Notes: generated by a model not told the origin, from the sequence alone. A stretch of 64,000 nucleotides of DNA from Bradyrhizobium sp. U87765 SZCCT0048 (GCF_018131225.1 NZ_JAFCMM010000001.1:1488001-1552000), one strand, 5' to 3'; positions 1-9,317 are shown, counted from the first letter of the stretch. Numbers and translations: made by a program.

Positions 1-1170
1 TGCCAGCACCGCCTTCATGCGGGCGGTCGCGCGCGCCGGATCGGCGAACAAACCGGCCTTGTCGGCGAGCCGGAAAATCTCGGCGAGATGCACGGTCGAG
101 CGTGTGCTCTCCTGCCCGCCGATCATGGTGAAATGGTCCTGATGGCCGTTGAGATAGGCCATGAACACGACGCCGGTCTTGTAGAACCGCGTCGGCGCCT
201 TGAAGATGTGGCGCGACAGCGGCACCGTCGGTCCCAGCACGTCATGGAAGGTGGCGAGGTCGCCTGCGGCGAGGCGCGACACGGCATAGGAGGCCGCGGG
301 CGCGATGGCATCGAAGATGCCGAGCAGCGCATGCGAGAAGCCCTGCTCGTCGCCGGCGATCAGCTCGGCGTAGTTGAAATCGTCGCCGGTGTACATCTTG
401 ACGCGCGTGTCGAGGCGACGGCGCATGTCGATCTCGCGCTGCTTGTCGAGCAGCGAGATCTTCACACCATCGACCTTGGCCGCATTGGCATTGATGATGC
501 CGACCGCGGTGTCCATCGCCGCATCGAGGTCGTTGGTGCCCCAATAACCCGTCAGCGCGGGATCGAACATGTCGCCGAGCCAGTGGATGATGACGGGCTC
601 GCGCACCTGCGACAGGATGCGGTCGTACACTTTGCGGTAGTCGTCCGCGTTGCGACCGATACGGGCGAGCGCCCGCGATGCCATCAGGATGATACGGCCG
701 CCGGCGGCTTCCACCGCGCCGACCTGCTCCTCATAAGCCCTGATGACGTCGTCGATCGACTTCGCGTCCTCCGGCGCGAGATGGTCGGTGCCGGCGCCCG
801 AGGCGACCAGCGCGCCGCGCGGCCTGGCGGCTGCGACCGAACGCCGGATCAGTTCCAGCGACGTGGGCCAGTCCAGCCCCATGCCGCGCTGGGCGGTGTC
901 CATCGCCTCGGCGACGCCGAGACCGAGATCCCAGACATGTTCGCGGAATGCGATGGTGCGGTCCCAGTCGATCGCCGCCGTCAGCCACGGATCGTTGTCG
1001 GCGCGCGGATCGGCGACCACATGGGCCGCCGAGTACACCACGCGGTTGAGCGTGCCTTCGAGGCGCGCGGGAAACGCCCGCGGCGACGACGGGTGGTAGG
1101 TCTCCAGCGTGCCGTCGGCCCGCGGCAATTGCAGCGAGAGCCCCGTCACCGAGGCCGCATGCTTGTTCAT
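1..1170 (-). CDS. DUF993 family (dihydrodipicolinate synthase-like) lyase, 3' end cut by window
   Basis: The 390 codons present show no stop before base 1, so the C-terminus lies outside the window. The ATG at 1170 has a GGGAGGA ribosome site 5 bases upstream. The protein looks like a TIM-barrel aldolase of the DHDPS/N-acetylneuraminate lyase superfamily in its DUF993 branch. The segment GVKIS, with Lys about 237, is where the Schiff-base lysine is expected. It follows the Gfo/Idh dehydrogenase by 11 bases and is the last visible gene of the minus-strand sugar-acid block. In that context I infer retro-aldol cleavage of a keto-deoxy or keto-sugar acid; the substrate is unknown. The family is secure, the reaction is not. 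Confidence 0.8.
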   Translation of the reverse strand, partial: MNKHAASVTGLSLQLPRADGTLETYHPSSPRAFPARLEGTLNRVVYSAAHVVADPRADNDPWLTAAIDWDRTIAFREHVWDLGLGVAEAMDTAQRGMGLDWPTSLELIRRSVAAARPRGALVASGAGTDHLAPEDAKSIDDVIRAYEEQVGAVEAAGGRIILMASRALARIGRNADDYRKVYDRILSQVREPVIIHWLGDMFDPALTGYWGTNDLDAAMDTAVGIINANAAKVDGVKISLLDKQREIDMRRRLDTRVKMYTGDDFNYAELIAGDEQGFSHALLGIFDAIAPAASYAVSRLAAGDLATFHDVLGPTVPLSRHIFKAPTRFYKTGVVFMAYLNGHQDHFTMIGGQESTRSTVHLAEIFRLADKAGLFADPARATARMKAVLA

Positions 1171-1181
1171 GACATCCTCCC

Positions 1182-2333
1182 TCAGGCCTTGATTGCGGGC
1201 ACGTCCACCCAGCGACGCTCGCGCCAGCTCTGCAGCGCGCATTCGACGAGTTGCACGCCCTTGGCGCCTTCGAGCAACGTGTACTTATAGGGCGCATCCT
1301 CGCAGACGTGGCGGATGAACATCTCCCACTGCTCCTTGAAGCCGTTGTCGTAGACCGCGTTGTCGGGCACGCGCTGCCAGTCGGCATAGAAATCGTGGGT
1401 GCGCTTCTCGTCCGGATTCCACACCGGCCGCGGCGTCGCCTGGCGCGCCTGGATCATGCACTCGGTGAGGCCGGCGACAGCCGAGCCGTTGGTGCCGTCG
1501 ACCTGGAAGGTGACGAGGTCGTCACGGTAGACGCGGGTCACCCAGGACATGTTGATGTGGGCGATGACGCCGCCCTTGAGGCGGAAGGTGGCATAGGCGG
1601 AATCGTCCGCGGTCGCCTTGTACTTCTTGCCCTGCTCGTCCCAGCGTTCGGGAATGTCGGTGGTGCCGAAGCAGGTCAGGCTCTCGACTTCCCCGAACAG
1701 GTTGTCGAGCACGTAACGCCAGTGGCAGACCATGTCGAGGATCATGCCGCCGCCGTCCTCGGCGCGGTAGTTCCACGACGGCCGCTGGGCGTCCTGCCAG
1801 TCGCCCTCGAACACCCAGTAGCCGAACTCGCCGCGCACCGACAGCATGCGGCCGAAGAAGCCGGAATCGCGGAGCATGCGCAGCTTCTTCAGGCCCGGCA
1901 GAAACAGCTTATCCTGGACGGTGCCGTGCTTGATGCCCCTGGCATTAGCGAGCTTCACGACCTTGAGCGCTTCCTCGAAATTGGTCGCGATCGGCTTCTC
2001 GCAGTAGATGTGCTTGCCGGCCTCGATCGCCTTGGTGAGCAGCGTCGGGCGCGCCTGTGTCGTCGCGGCGTCGAAGAAGATGGTGTCGTTGGGGTCGGCG
2101 AGCGCACGGTCGAGGTCCGTGGTCCAGCGCTCGACCTTGAGCGACTTCGCCAGCCGCTCGATCTTGTCGGCGTTGCGGCCGACCAGGATCGGATCGGGCA
2201 CCACGCGATCGCCGTTCGCCAGAACCACGCCGCCCTGCTCGCGGATCGCGAGGATCGAACGGACCAGATGCTGGTTGAGACCCATGCGGCCGGTGACGCC
2301 GTTCATGATCACGCCAAGACGCTGTGTCGCCAT
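1182..2333 (-). CDS. Gfo/Idh/MocA family NAD(P)-dependent oxidoreductase
   Basis: A 383-residue cytosolic protein. The N-terminal Rossmann fold has a glycine-rich stretch GVTGRMG (residues 12-18), followed by the diagnostic EKP motif (residues 112-114, in CEKPIATN) that carries the catalytic lysine of this family. The C-terminal half (RAEDGGGMILDM onward) is the alpha/beta substrate domain. The ATG at 2333 has AGGAG about 8 bases upstream and lies 2 bases past the stop of the preceding enolase-superfamily gene, so the two are probably translationally coupled. Family members oxidise or reduce sugars, inositols and pseudo-sugars. Its neighbours (two dehydratase-type enzymes and an aldolase-like lyase) suggest oxidation of a sugar or sugar acid. 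The exact substrate cannot be read from sequence. Confidence 0.88.
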   Translation of the reverse strand: MATQRLGVIMNGVTGRMGLNQHLVRSILAIREQGGVVLANGDRVVPDPILVGRNADKIERLAKSLKVERWTTDLDRALADPNDTIFFDAATTQARPTLLTKAIEAGKHIYCEKPIATNFEEALKVVKLANARGIKHGTVQDKLFLPGLKKLRMLRDSGFFGRMLSVRGEFGYWVFEGDWQDAQRPSWNYRAEDGGGMILDMVCHWRYVLDNLFGEVESLTCFGTTDIPERWDEQGKKYKATADDSAYATFRLKGGVIAHINMSWVTRVYRDDLVTFQVDGTNGSAVAGLTECMIQARQATPRPVWNPDEKRTHDFYADWQRVPDNAVYDNGFKEQWEMFIRHVCEDAPYKYTLLEGAKGVQLVECALQSWRERRWVDVPAIKA

Positions 2334-2335
2334 AC

Positions 2336-3736
2336 TCAGTGCTCCTGAAGATTTTTGTCGTGTGAGGGTTCGTGAAGAGGTGAAAGGGACGCCCAATCGG
2401 GATGCGCGCCGCCGGCGAAGCCCGGCTTGCGCAGCGACGCCGTCGACAGCGCGCCGGCCGCAGCCGCCAGGCGAACGCCTTCGCCGCGATCGACGTAGAG
2501 ATCCGGATGCGCCGCCATGAAGGCCTTCGCTTCGGCTGCCGGGGCATCGCCAAAGCCAGCAACGTAGTGATGGCCGTTGCGCTCGGCGTGGGTCAGGCCG
2601 AGCAGCGCACCGAGCGCAAGGTCCTGCTGCACGCCGAGACCGGCCTGGCAGGTCAGATCCTCGCCGGAGACAAAGTATGCCGGCCCTTCCGCGCTCCAGC
2701 GTGCCGCCCGCACGGCGTTGAGGATGGACTTGTAGAGGCCCTTGCAGGATTTCGACGACACGCCGCGATAACCCAGCACCTTTGCCGCTGCGAATGCGCC
2801 GTAGGAATCGTCGGCTTCGTCGATGATGACATTGCGCCGCGCCAGTGCGCCCAGCGGCGTCTGCGCGGTGATGTCGCGCGGCATCGGCTGCTCGAGATAG
2901 AGCAGGCGCCGCGCGATCGGCGCCAGCGCCTTGTCGCTGTCGAGATGCCCCATCAGGTCGGCAAGCGCGGCAAGATCGGCGTACTGCTCGTTGGCATCGA
3001 GCGTCACCTGGATATCGCCGCCGACCGTATCGATCTCTCGGCCGATGGCCGCGAGACGCTCGGCGTCGGCCTGTGGCCGGCCACCGAGTTTGAGCTTGAA
3101 GAACCGCGTGCAGCGGCCGGCTGCGATCGCAGCCACGCCCCCTGCACCGTGCAACTCGTCGTCGAGCCCGACAGTGTGGCGGATGGCGACCGACGCGCCA
3201 GGTGCCCGGGACGCGAGAAAACCATCGATCCCGGACGGCACCAGATCCGGCGTCAGGCGAGCGTCGATCCCGGCGGCATTGCCAGCCATCGCCGTGAAAA
3301 AATCCACGCCGAGCGCACGCAGCAACGCATCGAGAACGGCCTTGTCGATCTCCGCCGGCCCGAACGCGGCGGCGAGCGGCGGGATGCTCTCTTTCGCGCA
3401 GCGCGCAAGCTGAACGCCGACACGACTGGCATGCAGGCCAAACGCCGTGTCGAAACCGTCCCCGGAGAGATAGAGATCCCGGGCGCCGGCGAGCGAACGG
3501 CGCAGTTCGTCGACGGTCGCTGCCGGCGACAGCTCCGGCCGCTTGTCGAACCACTTCGGCATCATCATCTCGGCGCTGGCGCCGATCGACGTGCCGCGGC
3601 CCTCGACCTCGATTTCCACCCGCACATAGGCCTGCGGCGCGGTGTCGACGGTCACCGCGCCAAAGCGGAACGGCTTGGCGAACCGCACCTGTCGCTCGAA
3701 CAGGGCAATGTCGCGGACGGCCAATCGTGGTGTCAT
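2336..3736 (-). CDS. Enolase-superfamily (mandelate racemase/muconate lactonizing enzyme type) protein
   Basis: 466 residues, longer than the usual 360-400 of the family. The barrel residues are recognisable. A KLK pair at 214-216 is the K-x-K base motif of the MLE subgroup. Asp247 (DANEQY), Glu282 (LEQP) and Asp306 (IIDEADD) fit the three metal ligands. A lysine in SSKSCKG (329-332) sits where the opposite-face base is expected. This favours dehydration, epimerisation or cycloisomerisation of a carboxylate substrate by alpha-proton abstraction. It lies between the ABC ATPase gene and the Gfo/Idh gene, so it should act on the imported compound or its oxidised form. A dehydratase role is inferred from context. 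The N-terminal capping domain is divergent. Confidence 0.8.
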   Translation of the reverse strand: MTPRLAVRDIALFERQVRFAKPFRFGAVTVDTAPQAYVRVEIEVEGRGTSIGASAEMMMPKWFDKRPELSPAATVDELRRSLAGARDLYLSGDGFDTAFGLHASRVGVQLARCAKESIPPLAAAFGPAEIDKAVLDALLRALGVDFFTAMAGNAAGIDARLTPDLVPSGIDGFLASRAPGASVAIRHTVGLDDELHGAGGVAAIAAGRCTRFFKLKLGGRPQADAERLAAIGREIDTVGGDIQVTLDANEQYADLAALADLMGHLDSDKALAPIARRLLYLEQPMPRDITAQTPLGALARRNVIIDEADDSYGAFAAAKVLGYRGVSSKSCKGLYKSILNAVRAARWSAEGPAYFVSGEDLTCQAGLGVQQDLALGALLGLTHAERNGHHYVAGFGDAPAAEAKAFMAAHPDLYVDRGEGVRLAAAAGALSTASLRKPGFAGGAHPDWASLSPLHEPSHDKNLQEH

Positions 3737-3811
3737 CGTAAGTTGCTCATCTGCCGTGCGTCACGGTCCATGCGTGGACCGGACGAACGGACGTTTCAGT
3801 GGTGCGAACTG

Positions 3812-4642
3812 TCAGTCGAGCGCGCCCTGGGCGAGGAAATGTCCCCGGATCTTCTGGGTCAGCGCGATGAACCGCGGGTCCGCCATGATATCGAGCGTGC
3901 GCGGCCGTGGCAGCGGCACGTCGTAGATCGCCGCGATCGCACCGGGCCGCTCGGTCATCACCAGCACGCGGTCGGCCAGGAACACAGCCTCGGGGATCGA
4001 GTGGGTGATCAGCAGCACGGTCTTGCGCGTCTCGCTCTGGATGCGCTGCAGCTCGACGTTCATGCGCTCGCGCGTCATGGCGTCGAGCGCGCCGAACGGC
4101 TCGTCCATCAGCATGATCTTGGGATCGTGCACCAGCGCGCGGCAGATCGATGCACGCTGCTGCATGCCGCCCGAGAGCTGCCAGGGCAGCTTCTTCTCGA
4201 AGCCCTCCAGGCCGACCATCTTGAGGAGCGCCTTGGCGCGCGGCAGGTACTTGTCGCGCGGCAGCCGTTTCATGTCGATCGGCAGCATGACGTTGCCGAG
4301 AATAGTGCGCCACGGCAGCAGCAGCGCGTTCTGGAACACGATGCCGACATTGCCGTGCGGCTGCACCACCTTCTCGCCGTCCACCAGCACCTCGCCGGTG
4401 GTCGGCGGCAGCAGGCCCGAGATCAGCTTCAGCAGCGTGGACTTGCCGCAGCCGGACGGGCCGACGACGACGAAGAACTCGCCGTCGTTGATGTTGAAGT
4501 CGAGGGGCCGCAGCGACGGAACGTCGCCGTCGCGGCTGCGATAGGTCTTGGACACGCCGGAAATCCGGATTCCCGATGTGCCACGCATTTCGGGCTGCAC
4601 GAGATAGGGCCGGGACTGAACCTTGGAAGTGCTTGCTGTCAT
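3812..4642 (-). CDS. ABC transporter ATP-binding protein, NitT/TauT (SsuB-like) family
   Basis: The nucleotide-binding subunit that energises the importer encoded upstream. It shows a Walker A GPSGCGKST, a Q-loop (VFQNALLLPW), the signature LSGGMQQR, a Walker B IMLMDEPFGALD and the switch histidine in LLITHSIPEA. The spacing is typical of SsuB/TauB/NrtD ATPases. I chose the ATG at 4642 (MTAST). A TTG at 4666 overlaps the TGA of the binding-protein gene (TTGA) and would add 8 residues with translational coupling; neither start has a strong ribosome site. The order permease, binding protein, ATPase is contiguous on the minus strand. No substrate can be deduced from the ATPase itself. Confidence 0.9.
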   Translation of the reverse strand: MTASTSKVQSRPYLVQPEMRGTSGIRISGVSKTYRSRDGDVPSLRPLDFNINDGEFFVVVGPSGCGKSTLLKLISGLLPPTTGEVLVDGEKVVQPHGNVGIVFQNALLLPWRTILGNVMLPIDMKRLPRDKYLPRAKALLKMVGLEGFEKKLPWQLSGGMQQRASICRALVHDPKIMLMDEPFGALDAMTRERMNVELQRIQSETRKTVLLITHSIPEAVFLADRVLVMTERPGAIAAIYDVPLPRPRTLDIMADPRFIALTQKIRGHFLAQGALD

Positions 4643-4662
4643 TGGTGTCGCACGTGTCCGGA

Positions 4663-5661
4663 TCAAGGGGTCTTCGACGGCAGGTAGTCGTTGGTGTAGA
4701 ACGCCTTCGGATTTTCCAGCGCCTTGCTGTCGAGGCCGCCGTACTCGACCATCAGGCTGACCGAATCGACCATGTTGCCGTCGGTGACGCGGAAGGGACG
4801 CTCACCCTTGGTCTCGGGCGTGCGATAGAGCGGGATCGTGAGTTCGAAGCCCTGTGTCAGCGTCTCGATCTTGCCGCCCTTCGGGTTGGCGTTGAGGATC
4901 GATTGCGCAGCGGCCTTCGGGTCCTTCTCGGCGGCTTCCACCGCCTTGGTGGTGGCGGCCATGAAGCGCTTCACGATATCGCCGTTCTGCTTGACATAGT
5001 CGGTGTTGGCGATGATGCCCGACGACACCATGTTGATGCCGTAGTCGGCGAACTTGATGGGGTAGACGTCCTTGCCGGTGGCATCCTTGATCTTCATCGA
5101 CTGGTCCATGACGTAGCCCAGCAGCAGGTCGGCCTGGCCATTGATCACCGCATTGAGCTTGGTCTGGCCGTCACCGGCGACCGTCTTGAAGTCGGCTTCC
5201 TTCAGGCCCGTGCGCTTGAGGAACAGCGGCCAGATCTGGGTCATGGAGTCAGCCGGTGTGATCGCCACCGTCTTGCCCTTGATGTCTTCCGGCTTGCGGA
5301 TGTTCTTGTCGGCGAAACCCATCACCGACATCGGGCTGGTCTGCAGCAGCACGCCGGTGGCGATGACCGGGGCGCCCTTGATGGTGGCGCGCATCATGGT
5401 CGGCACGTCGACGTAGCCGAAGTTCGCGGTCTTCGCCGCCACCGCCTGGGTGGTCGCCGCCGAGCCGCGCCCTTCCTGGATGTCGAGATCGATGCCCTCG
5501 GCAGCGTAGATACCCTTTTCCTTGCCGTAATAGAACGGCGCATGCTCGCCATAGACGTACCAGTTGAGCATCAGCACCACCTTGTCGGCGGCCGACGCCG
5601 GGGTCGTGACCGAGAGCCCGGCCCACGCGAATGCAGCGATCGTCGCGATCATCTTCTTCAT
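4663..5661 (-). CDS. ABC transporter substrate-binding protein, NMT1/THI5-like (NitT/TauT family)
   Basis: 332 residues. The Sec signal peptide (MKKMIATIAAF, cleavage after ASA about residue 26) marks a periplasmic protein. The mature start KVVLMLNWYVYGEHAPFYYG is the typical NMT1/SsuA-like opening, in which the LNW...H..FYYGK pattern is shared with pyrimidine-precursor, riboflavin and aromatic-acid binding proteins. The ATG at 5661 has a strong GGAGGAG ribosome site, whereas upstream in-frame starts do not. It binds the solute for the permease (5729-6538) and ATPase (3812-4642). Given the sugar-acid enzymes downstream, the ligand may be an unusual organic acid; this is inference. Confidence 0.9.
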   Translation of the reverse strand: MKKMIATIAAFAWAGLSVTTPASAADKVVLMLNWYVYGEHAPFYYGKEKGIYAAEGIDLDIQEGRGSAATTQAVAAKTANFGYVDVPTMMRATIKGAPVIATGVLLQTSPMSVMGFADKNIRKPEDIKGKTVAITPADSMTQIWPLFLKRTGLKEADFKTVAGDGQTKLNAVINGQADLLLGYVMDQSMKIKDATGKDVYPIKFADYGINMVSSGIIANTDYVKQNGDIVKRFMAATTKAVEAAEKDPKAAAQSILNANPKGGKIETLTQGFELTIPLYRTPETKGERPFRVTDGNMVDSVSLMVEYGGLDSKALENPKAFYTNDYLPSKTP

Positions 5662-5728
5662 TGCTACTCCTCCAGGTCCACGCAGCCTTGATGCTGCTTG
5701 TTGCTTGATCGGTCTTAAGCCGCCTCGC

Positions 5729-6538
5729 CTACACGGCGATGACGAGGTCGTTGCGCTGGCTGACATGCCAGGGAATGACGAAGCGTTCGATGCGGTCGAC
5801 GAGCCAGAACAGCACCACGCCCATCAGCGCCAGGATGACCAGCGCGGCGAACATCGTCGGCAGGTCGAAGGTGCCGATCGAGCGCTGCAGCACGTAGCCG
5901 ATGCCGGAGTTCGAGCCGACGAACTCGCCGACCACCGCTCCGACCACGGCCAGCGTCACCGATACCTTGAGGCCGGAGAAGATCGCCGGCATGGCGTGCG
6001 GCAGGTTCACGGCACGGAAGACATGAAAGCGGCTGCCCTGCATGGCGCGCGCGAGGTCCACCATGTCCGGATCGACCGACTTGAAGCCCTGCACCGCCGA
6101 CACCACGACGGGGAAAAAACCGAGCAGAAACGCGGAGATGATCTTCGGGAAGATGCCGAAGCCGAACCACACCACGAACAGCGGCGCGATCGCCACCTTG
6201 GGGATCGACTGCGAGAACACCAGGAGCGGATAGACGTAGCTCTCGATCGTCTTGGAGCCGGCGATCAGCATCGCAATGGGAATGCCGAACAGCGCCGACA
6301 ACGCAAAGCCCCACAGCGTTGCGTAGGTCGTCGGCCACGCCTGCGCCAGCAGTTCGGGCCACGACTCCCAGAGCACGATGACGACATCGCGCGGCGACGG
6401 CACCTGATAGGCTGGAATGTGGAAGAGGCGGATCGAGAGGTCCCAGGCGACCACCAGCAGGGCCAGGAAGAGGAACGGCCGCACCCACGCATTGCGCAGC
6501 AGCGCAGCGACGCCGCCCCGGCCCTTGCGTTCATCCAT
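5729..6538 (-). CDS. ABC transporter permease, NitT/TauT family
   Basis: 269 residues with about six transmembrane helices and the BPD_transp_1 fold. The EAA-like loop is seen around residues 165-185 (ARAMQGSRFHVFRAVNLPHAMP), the contact site for the ATPase. It is the first gene of the transporter set. The next gene, for the binding protein, starts 67 bases downstream. A well-formed sigma-70 promoter (6597-6624) lies just upstream and is overlapped by a candidate TetR operator, so this is probably the first gene of the transporter-catabolic transcript. It partners with the NMT1-like binding protein and the SsuB-like ATPase. Confidence 0.9.
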   Translation of the reverse strand: MDERKGRGGVAALLRNAWVRPFLFLALLVVAWDLSIRLFHIPAYQVPSPRDVVIVLWESWPELLAQAWPTTYATLWGFALSALFGIPIAMLIAGSKTIESYVYPLLVFSQSIPKVAIAPLFVVWFGFGIFPKIISAFLLGFFPVVVSAVQGFKSVDPDMVDLARAMQGSRFHVFRAVNLPHAMPAIFSGLKVSVTLAVVGAVVGEFVGSNSGIGYVLQRSIGTFDLPTMFAALVILALMGVVLFWLVDRIERFVIPWHVSQRNDLVIAV

Positions 6539-6579
6539 CGATCGTCCTCCCAGGCGCCCCGCCGTTCCGCCGGCAACAA

Positions 6580-6624
6580 TTTAACTCGTTGGATAAATAC
6601 TACGCAGCCTTCACCGAATGTCAA
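6580..6624 (-). promoter_or_regulatory. Sigma-70 promoter with overlapping candidate TetR operator
   Basis: On the minus strand TTGACA (6619-6624) and TAGTAT (6597-6602) are separated by 16 bases, a near-consensus vegetative promoter pointing at the permease gene. Immediately downstream, at 6580-6597, lies an imperfect 18-bp palindrome, TTTAACTCGTTGGATAAA on the plus strand, covering the -10/+1 region. An operator there would block polymerase. The TetR gene at 6694-7413 is the obvious candidate regulator. The promoter is read from sequence; the operator assignment is inference. Confidence 0.6.
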
Positions 6625-6693
6625 ATCGGCGCGTTCGCGCCGAAAGGCCGCAGGGCCCGGCGTCGCCGCAACGGCTTCGAAAATCGAGAAAAA

Positions 6694-7413
6694 TCAGACG
6701 GTCGTGGTCGCCAGCGCGCGAGCCTTCGCCGCCTTCGCCGTCTTCTTCTTGCCGGACTGTGCGCCAGCAGGCGTCCCCGTCAGCGCCGCCAGCACGAGGC
6801 CGACGACATGGGCAAGCCGTTCATCCTTGGCCTCGGTCGACAGCAGGTTGCGGCCGAAGATGACACTGAGCGTCGCGCTGTTCGACAGATAGAAAAAGCA
6901 CAGGGCGGCGATGGAAATATAGAGCTGCACCGGGTCCATCGCGACCTGGAAGTCGCCGCGCGCGACGCCGCGATCGACTACGGTGCGGATCATCTCGACG
7001 AACGGCGAGTGCATCGACTTCACCTTGGTCGAGCGCTTGAGATGGGCGGCGCGCTCGAGATTTTCGGTGTTTAGCAGCGCCAGGAACTCGGGATTGCGGA
7101 TGAAATAGTTCCAGGTGAAACTGATCAGCACTTCGATCGCCTCCGGCGGATCGAGGTGCTCGAGGTTCAGCTCGCGCTCCTCGGCGCGGATGTGCTCATA
7201 GGCGCCCTCCAGGACCGTGAGATAGAGGTCCTCCTTGTTGCCGACATGGTAGTACAGCATGCGCTTGTTGGCGCCAGCCTCCGCGGCAATACGGTCGACA
7301 CGCGCGCCGGCGAGGCCATAGTCCGAGAACTCGCGCTTGGCTGCCGCCAGAATCCGCAGCCGCATGCCTTCCGGATCACGCTGCCATTTCGCGGGTCGAC
7401 TGGTCTTGGCCAA
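6694..7413 (-). CDS. TetR/AcrR family transcriptional regulator
   Basis: 239 residues. The N-terminal helix-turn-helix (RILAAAKREFSDYGL ... RMLYYHVGNKEDLY, about residues 18-65) is a textbook TetR DNA-binding domain. The C-terminal half is the helical ligand-binding/dimerisation domain. The tail (SGKKKTAKAAKARALATTTV) is lysine/alanine-rich and probably disordered. I chose a TTG start at 7413 because a GAGGA lies 9 bases upstream; the only nearby in-frame ATG would delete part of the domain. It sits between the IlvD/Edd gene and the transporter operon on the same strand, so it probably represses this sugar-acid block and is induced by an intermediate. Confidence 0.85.
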   Translation of the reverse strand: MAKTSRPAKWQRDPEGMRLRILAAAKREFSDYGLAGARVDRIAAEAGANKRMLYYHVGNKEDLYLTVLEGAYEHIRAEERELNLEHLDPPEAIEVLISFTWNYFIRNPEFLALLNTENLERAAHLKRSTKVKSMHSPFVEMIRTVVDRGVARGDFQVAMDPVQLYISIAALCFFYLSNSATLSVIFGRNLLSTEAKDERLAHVVGLVLAALTGTPAGAQSGKKKTAKAAKARALATTTV

Positions 7414-7574
7414 GATGGGGCGTCCTCGTTTGCAGGCGGTTGCGTCATCGTAGCCCGGCAAGGCGGATGTCGGATCCGCCACGCCAGCCTGACATGATCC
7501 TGTAGCATGAGGCGCGCGGCTTGAGAACGACTGCCGGCGCTCGCGGGCGGCCCGGCGCAGCGATACGACTGCCG

Positions 7575-9317
7575 CTAGTGAATCTCGGGCTCCGGCGTCG
7601 GCGCCTGCTCCGAGGGAATCTCCAGGAAGTCGAAGTCGCAGCCCTTGTCGGCCTGGCTGACATGCTTGAGGTAGAGCAGACCGTAGCCGCGCTCGAACTT
7701 CGGCGGCGGCGGAACCCAGGCGGCGCGGCGGGCCGCGAGTTCGTCGTCGGAGATCAGGACGTTGAGCCTGCGCGCGGCGACGTCGAGCTCGATGCGATCG
7801 CCGTCGCGCACCAGCGCCAGCGGCCCGCCGACCGCGGCCTCGGGCGTGACATGCAGCACGCACGCGCCGTAGCTCGTGCCGCTCATGCGGGCGTCGGAGA
7901 TGCGCACCATGTCGCGCACGCCCTGTTCCAGCAGCTTCTTCGGGATCGGCAGTTGCCCCCATTCGGGCATGCCGGGCGCACCATGAGGCCCGGCGTTCTG
8001 CAGCACGATCACGCTGTCGGCATCGATGTCGAGCGCGGGGTCGTCGATGCGCTTCGCCATGTCGTTGTAGTTGGCGAACACCACCGCACGCCCGACATGG
8101 CGATGCAGCCGCGCCTCCGCCGCCGCCGGCTTGATGACCGCGCCGTCCGGCGCGAGGTTGCCGCGCAACACCGCAAGACCATCGCAGGGCACAAGCGGCC
8201 GGTCGCGGTCGCGGATCACGTCGTCGTTGAACACCTCGGCGCCGGCGATGTTCTCCGCCAGCGTGCGGCCATTGACCGTGCGCTCGCCGCCCACGATGAG
8301 ATCGCCGAGTTGAACCAGCAGCGCGCGCAGCCCTCCGGCGTAGTAGAAGTCTTCCATCAGGTACTTGCCCGACGGACGCAGATTGGCGAGCACCGGCACG
8401 CGCCGCGCGAGTTCGTCGAAGCGGTCGACAGTGAGATCGATGCCGGCGCGCCGCGCCAGCGCGATCAGATGCACGATGGCGTTGGTCGAGCCGGAGAGCG
8501 CCAGCACCGTGGTGATGGCATTGTCGAATGCCGCCGGCGTGAGGATGTCACGTGGCGTGAGGTCCTCCCAGATCATGTCGACAATACGCCGGCCCGACAG
8601 CGCCGCCATCTGGCCGTGGCGGGAATCGGACGCCGGAATCGACGCCGCGCCCGGCAGCGTCAGCCCCAGCGCCTCGGCGGCGCTGGTCATGGTCGAGGCG
8701 GTTCCCATGGTCATGCAGTGGCCGGCGGAACGCGCGATGCCCTCCTCCACGCCCTGCCAGTCGGCTTGCGTGATCTTGCCGGCGCGCAGATCGGCCCAGT
8801 ACTTCCAGGTATCGGAGCCGCTGCCGAGCGTCGCGCCGTTCCAGTTGCCGCGCAGCATCGGGCCCGCGGGGACGAAAATGGCGGGCAGATTCATGGAGAT
8901 CGCTCCCATGATCAGCGCCGGCGTGGTCTTGTCGCAGCCGCCCATCAGCACCGCGCCGTCGGCTGGATAGGAGCGCAGCAATTCCTCGGTCTCCATCGCC
9001 AGCAGGTTGCGATAGAGCATCGTGGTCGGCTTCTGGAATGGCTCGGACAGGCTGATCGCCGGCATCTCGACCGGGAAGCCGCCGGCCTGCCACACCCCGC
9101 GCTTGACCTCCTCGACCCGCTGCTTGAAGTGGCTGTGGCAGGGGTTGATGTCGCTCCAGGTATTGATGATCGCGACCACCGGCTTCCCGGCATACTCAGA
9201 GCGGTGATAGCCCATCTGAGCGGTGCGCGAGCGGTGGCCGAACGAACGCAGGTCCTGCACGCCGTACCAGCGATGGCAGCGCAGTTGCTCGGCGGTCTTG
9301 CGTGGCTTGCTTGTCAT
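7575..9317 (-). CDS. IlvD/Edd family sugar-acid dehydratase (L-arabinonate dehydratase-like)
   Basis: About 580 residues. Three cysteines sit in the conserved cluster motifs: [15 protein letters not shown] and [11 protein letters not shown]. Their spacing (68 and 73 residues) equals that of Cys59/127/200, the [2Fe-2S] ligands reported for Rhizobium L-arabinonate dehydratase, so I favour a pentonate/hexonate dehydratase over branched-chain IlvD. The reaction would be removal of water from a 2,3-dihydroxy acid to give a 2-keto-3-deoxy acid. Starts at 9317 (ATG) or 9329 (ATG, four residues longer) are both possible. The gene leads the minus-strand block of TetR, transporter, enolase-type enzyme, dehydrogenase and lyase. 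Confidence 0.88.
   Translation of the reverse strand: MTSKPRKTAEQLRCHRWYGVQDLRSFGHRSRTAQMGYHRSEYAGKPVVAIINTWSDINPCHSHFKQRVEEVKRGVWQAGGFPVEMPAISLSEPFQKPTTMLYRNLLAMETEELLRSYPADGAVLMGGCDKTTPALIMGAISMNLPAIFVPAGPMLRGNWNGATLGSGSDTWKYWADLRAGKITQADWQGVEEGIARSAGHCMTMGTASTMTSAAEALGLTLPGAASIPASDSRHGQMAALSGRRIVDMIWEDLTPRDILTPAAFDNAITTVLALSGSTNAIVHLIALARRAGIDLTVDRFDELARRVPVLANLRPSGKYLMEDFYYAGGLRALLVQLGDLIVGGERTVNGRTLAENIAGAEVFNDDVIRDRDRPLVPCDGLAVLRGNLAPDGAVIKPAAAEARLHRHVGRAVVFANYNDMAKRIDDPALDIDADSVIVLQNAGPHGAPGMPEWGQLPIPKKLLEQGVRDMVRISDARMSGTSYGACVLHVTPEAAVGGPLALVRDGDRIELDVAARRLNVLISDDELAARRAAWVPPPPKFERGYGLLYLKHVSQADKGCDFDFLEIPSEQAPTPEPEIH

Noticed and set aside
88..1290. A 400-codon plus-strand frame over the DUF993 gene
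   Set aside because: The minus frame gives a convincing TIM-barrel lyase with a strong ribosome site; the plus frame does not.
7414..7574. An upstream GTG extension of the TetR protein through a KRGRP-like stretch
   Set aside because: The frame is open and RGRP resembles N-terminal tails of some TetR proteins, but the TTG at 7413 has a better placed GAGGA site. Left as an alternative only.
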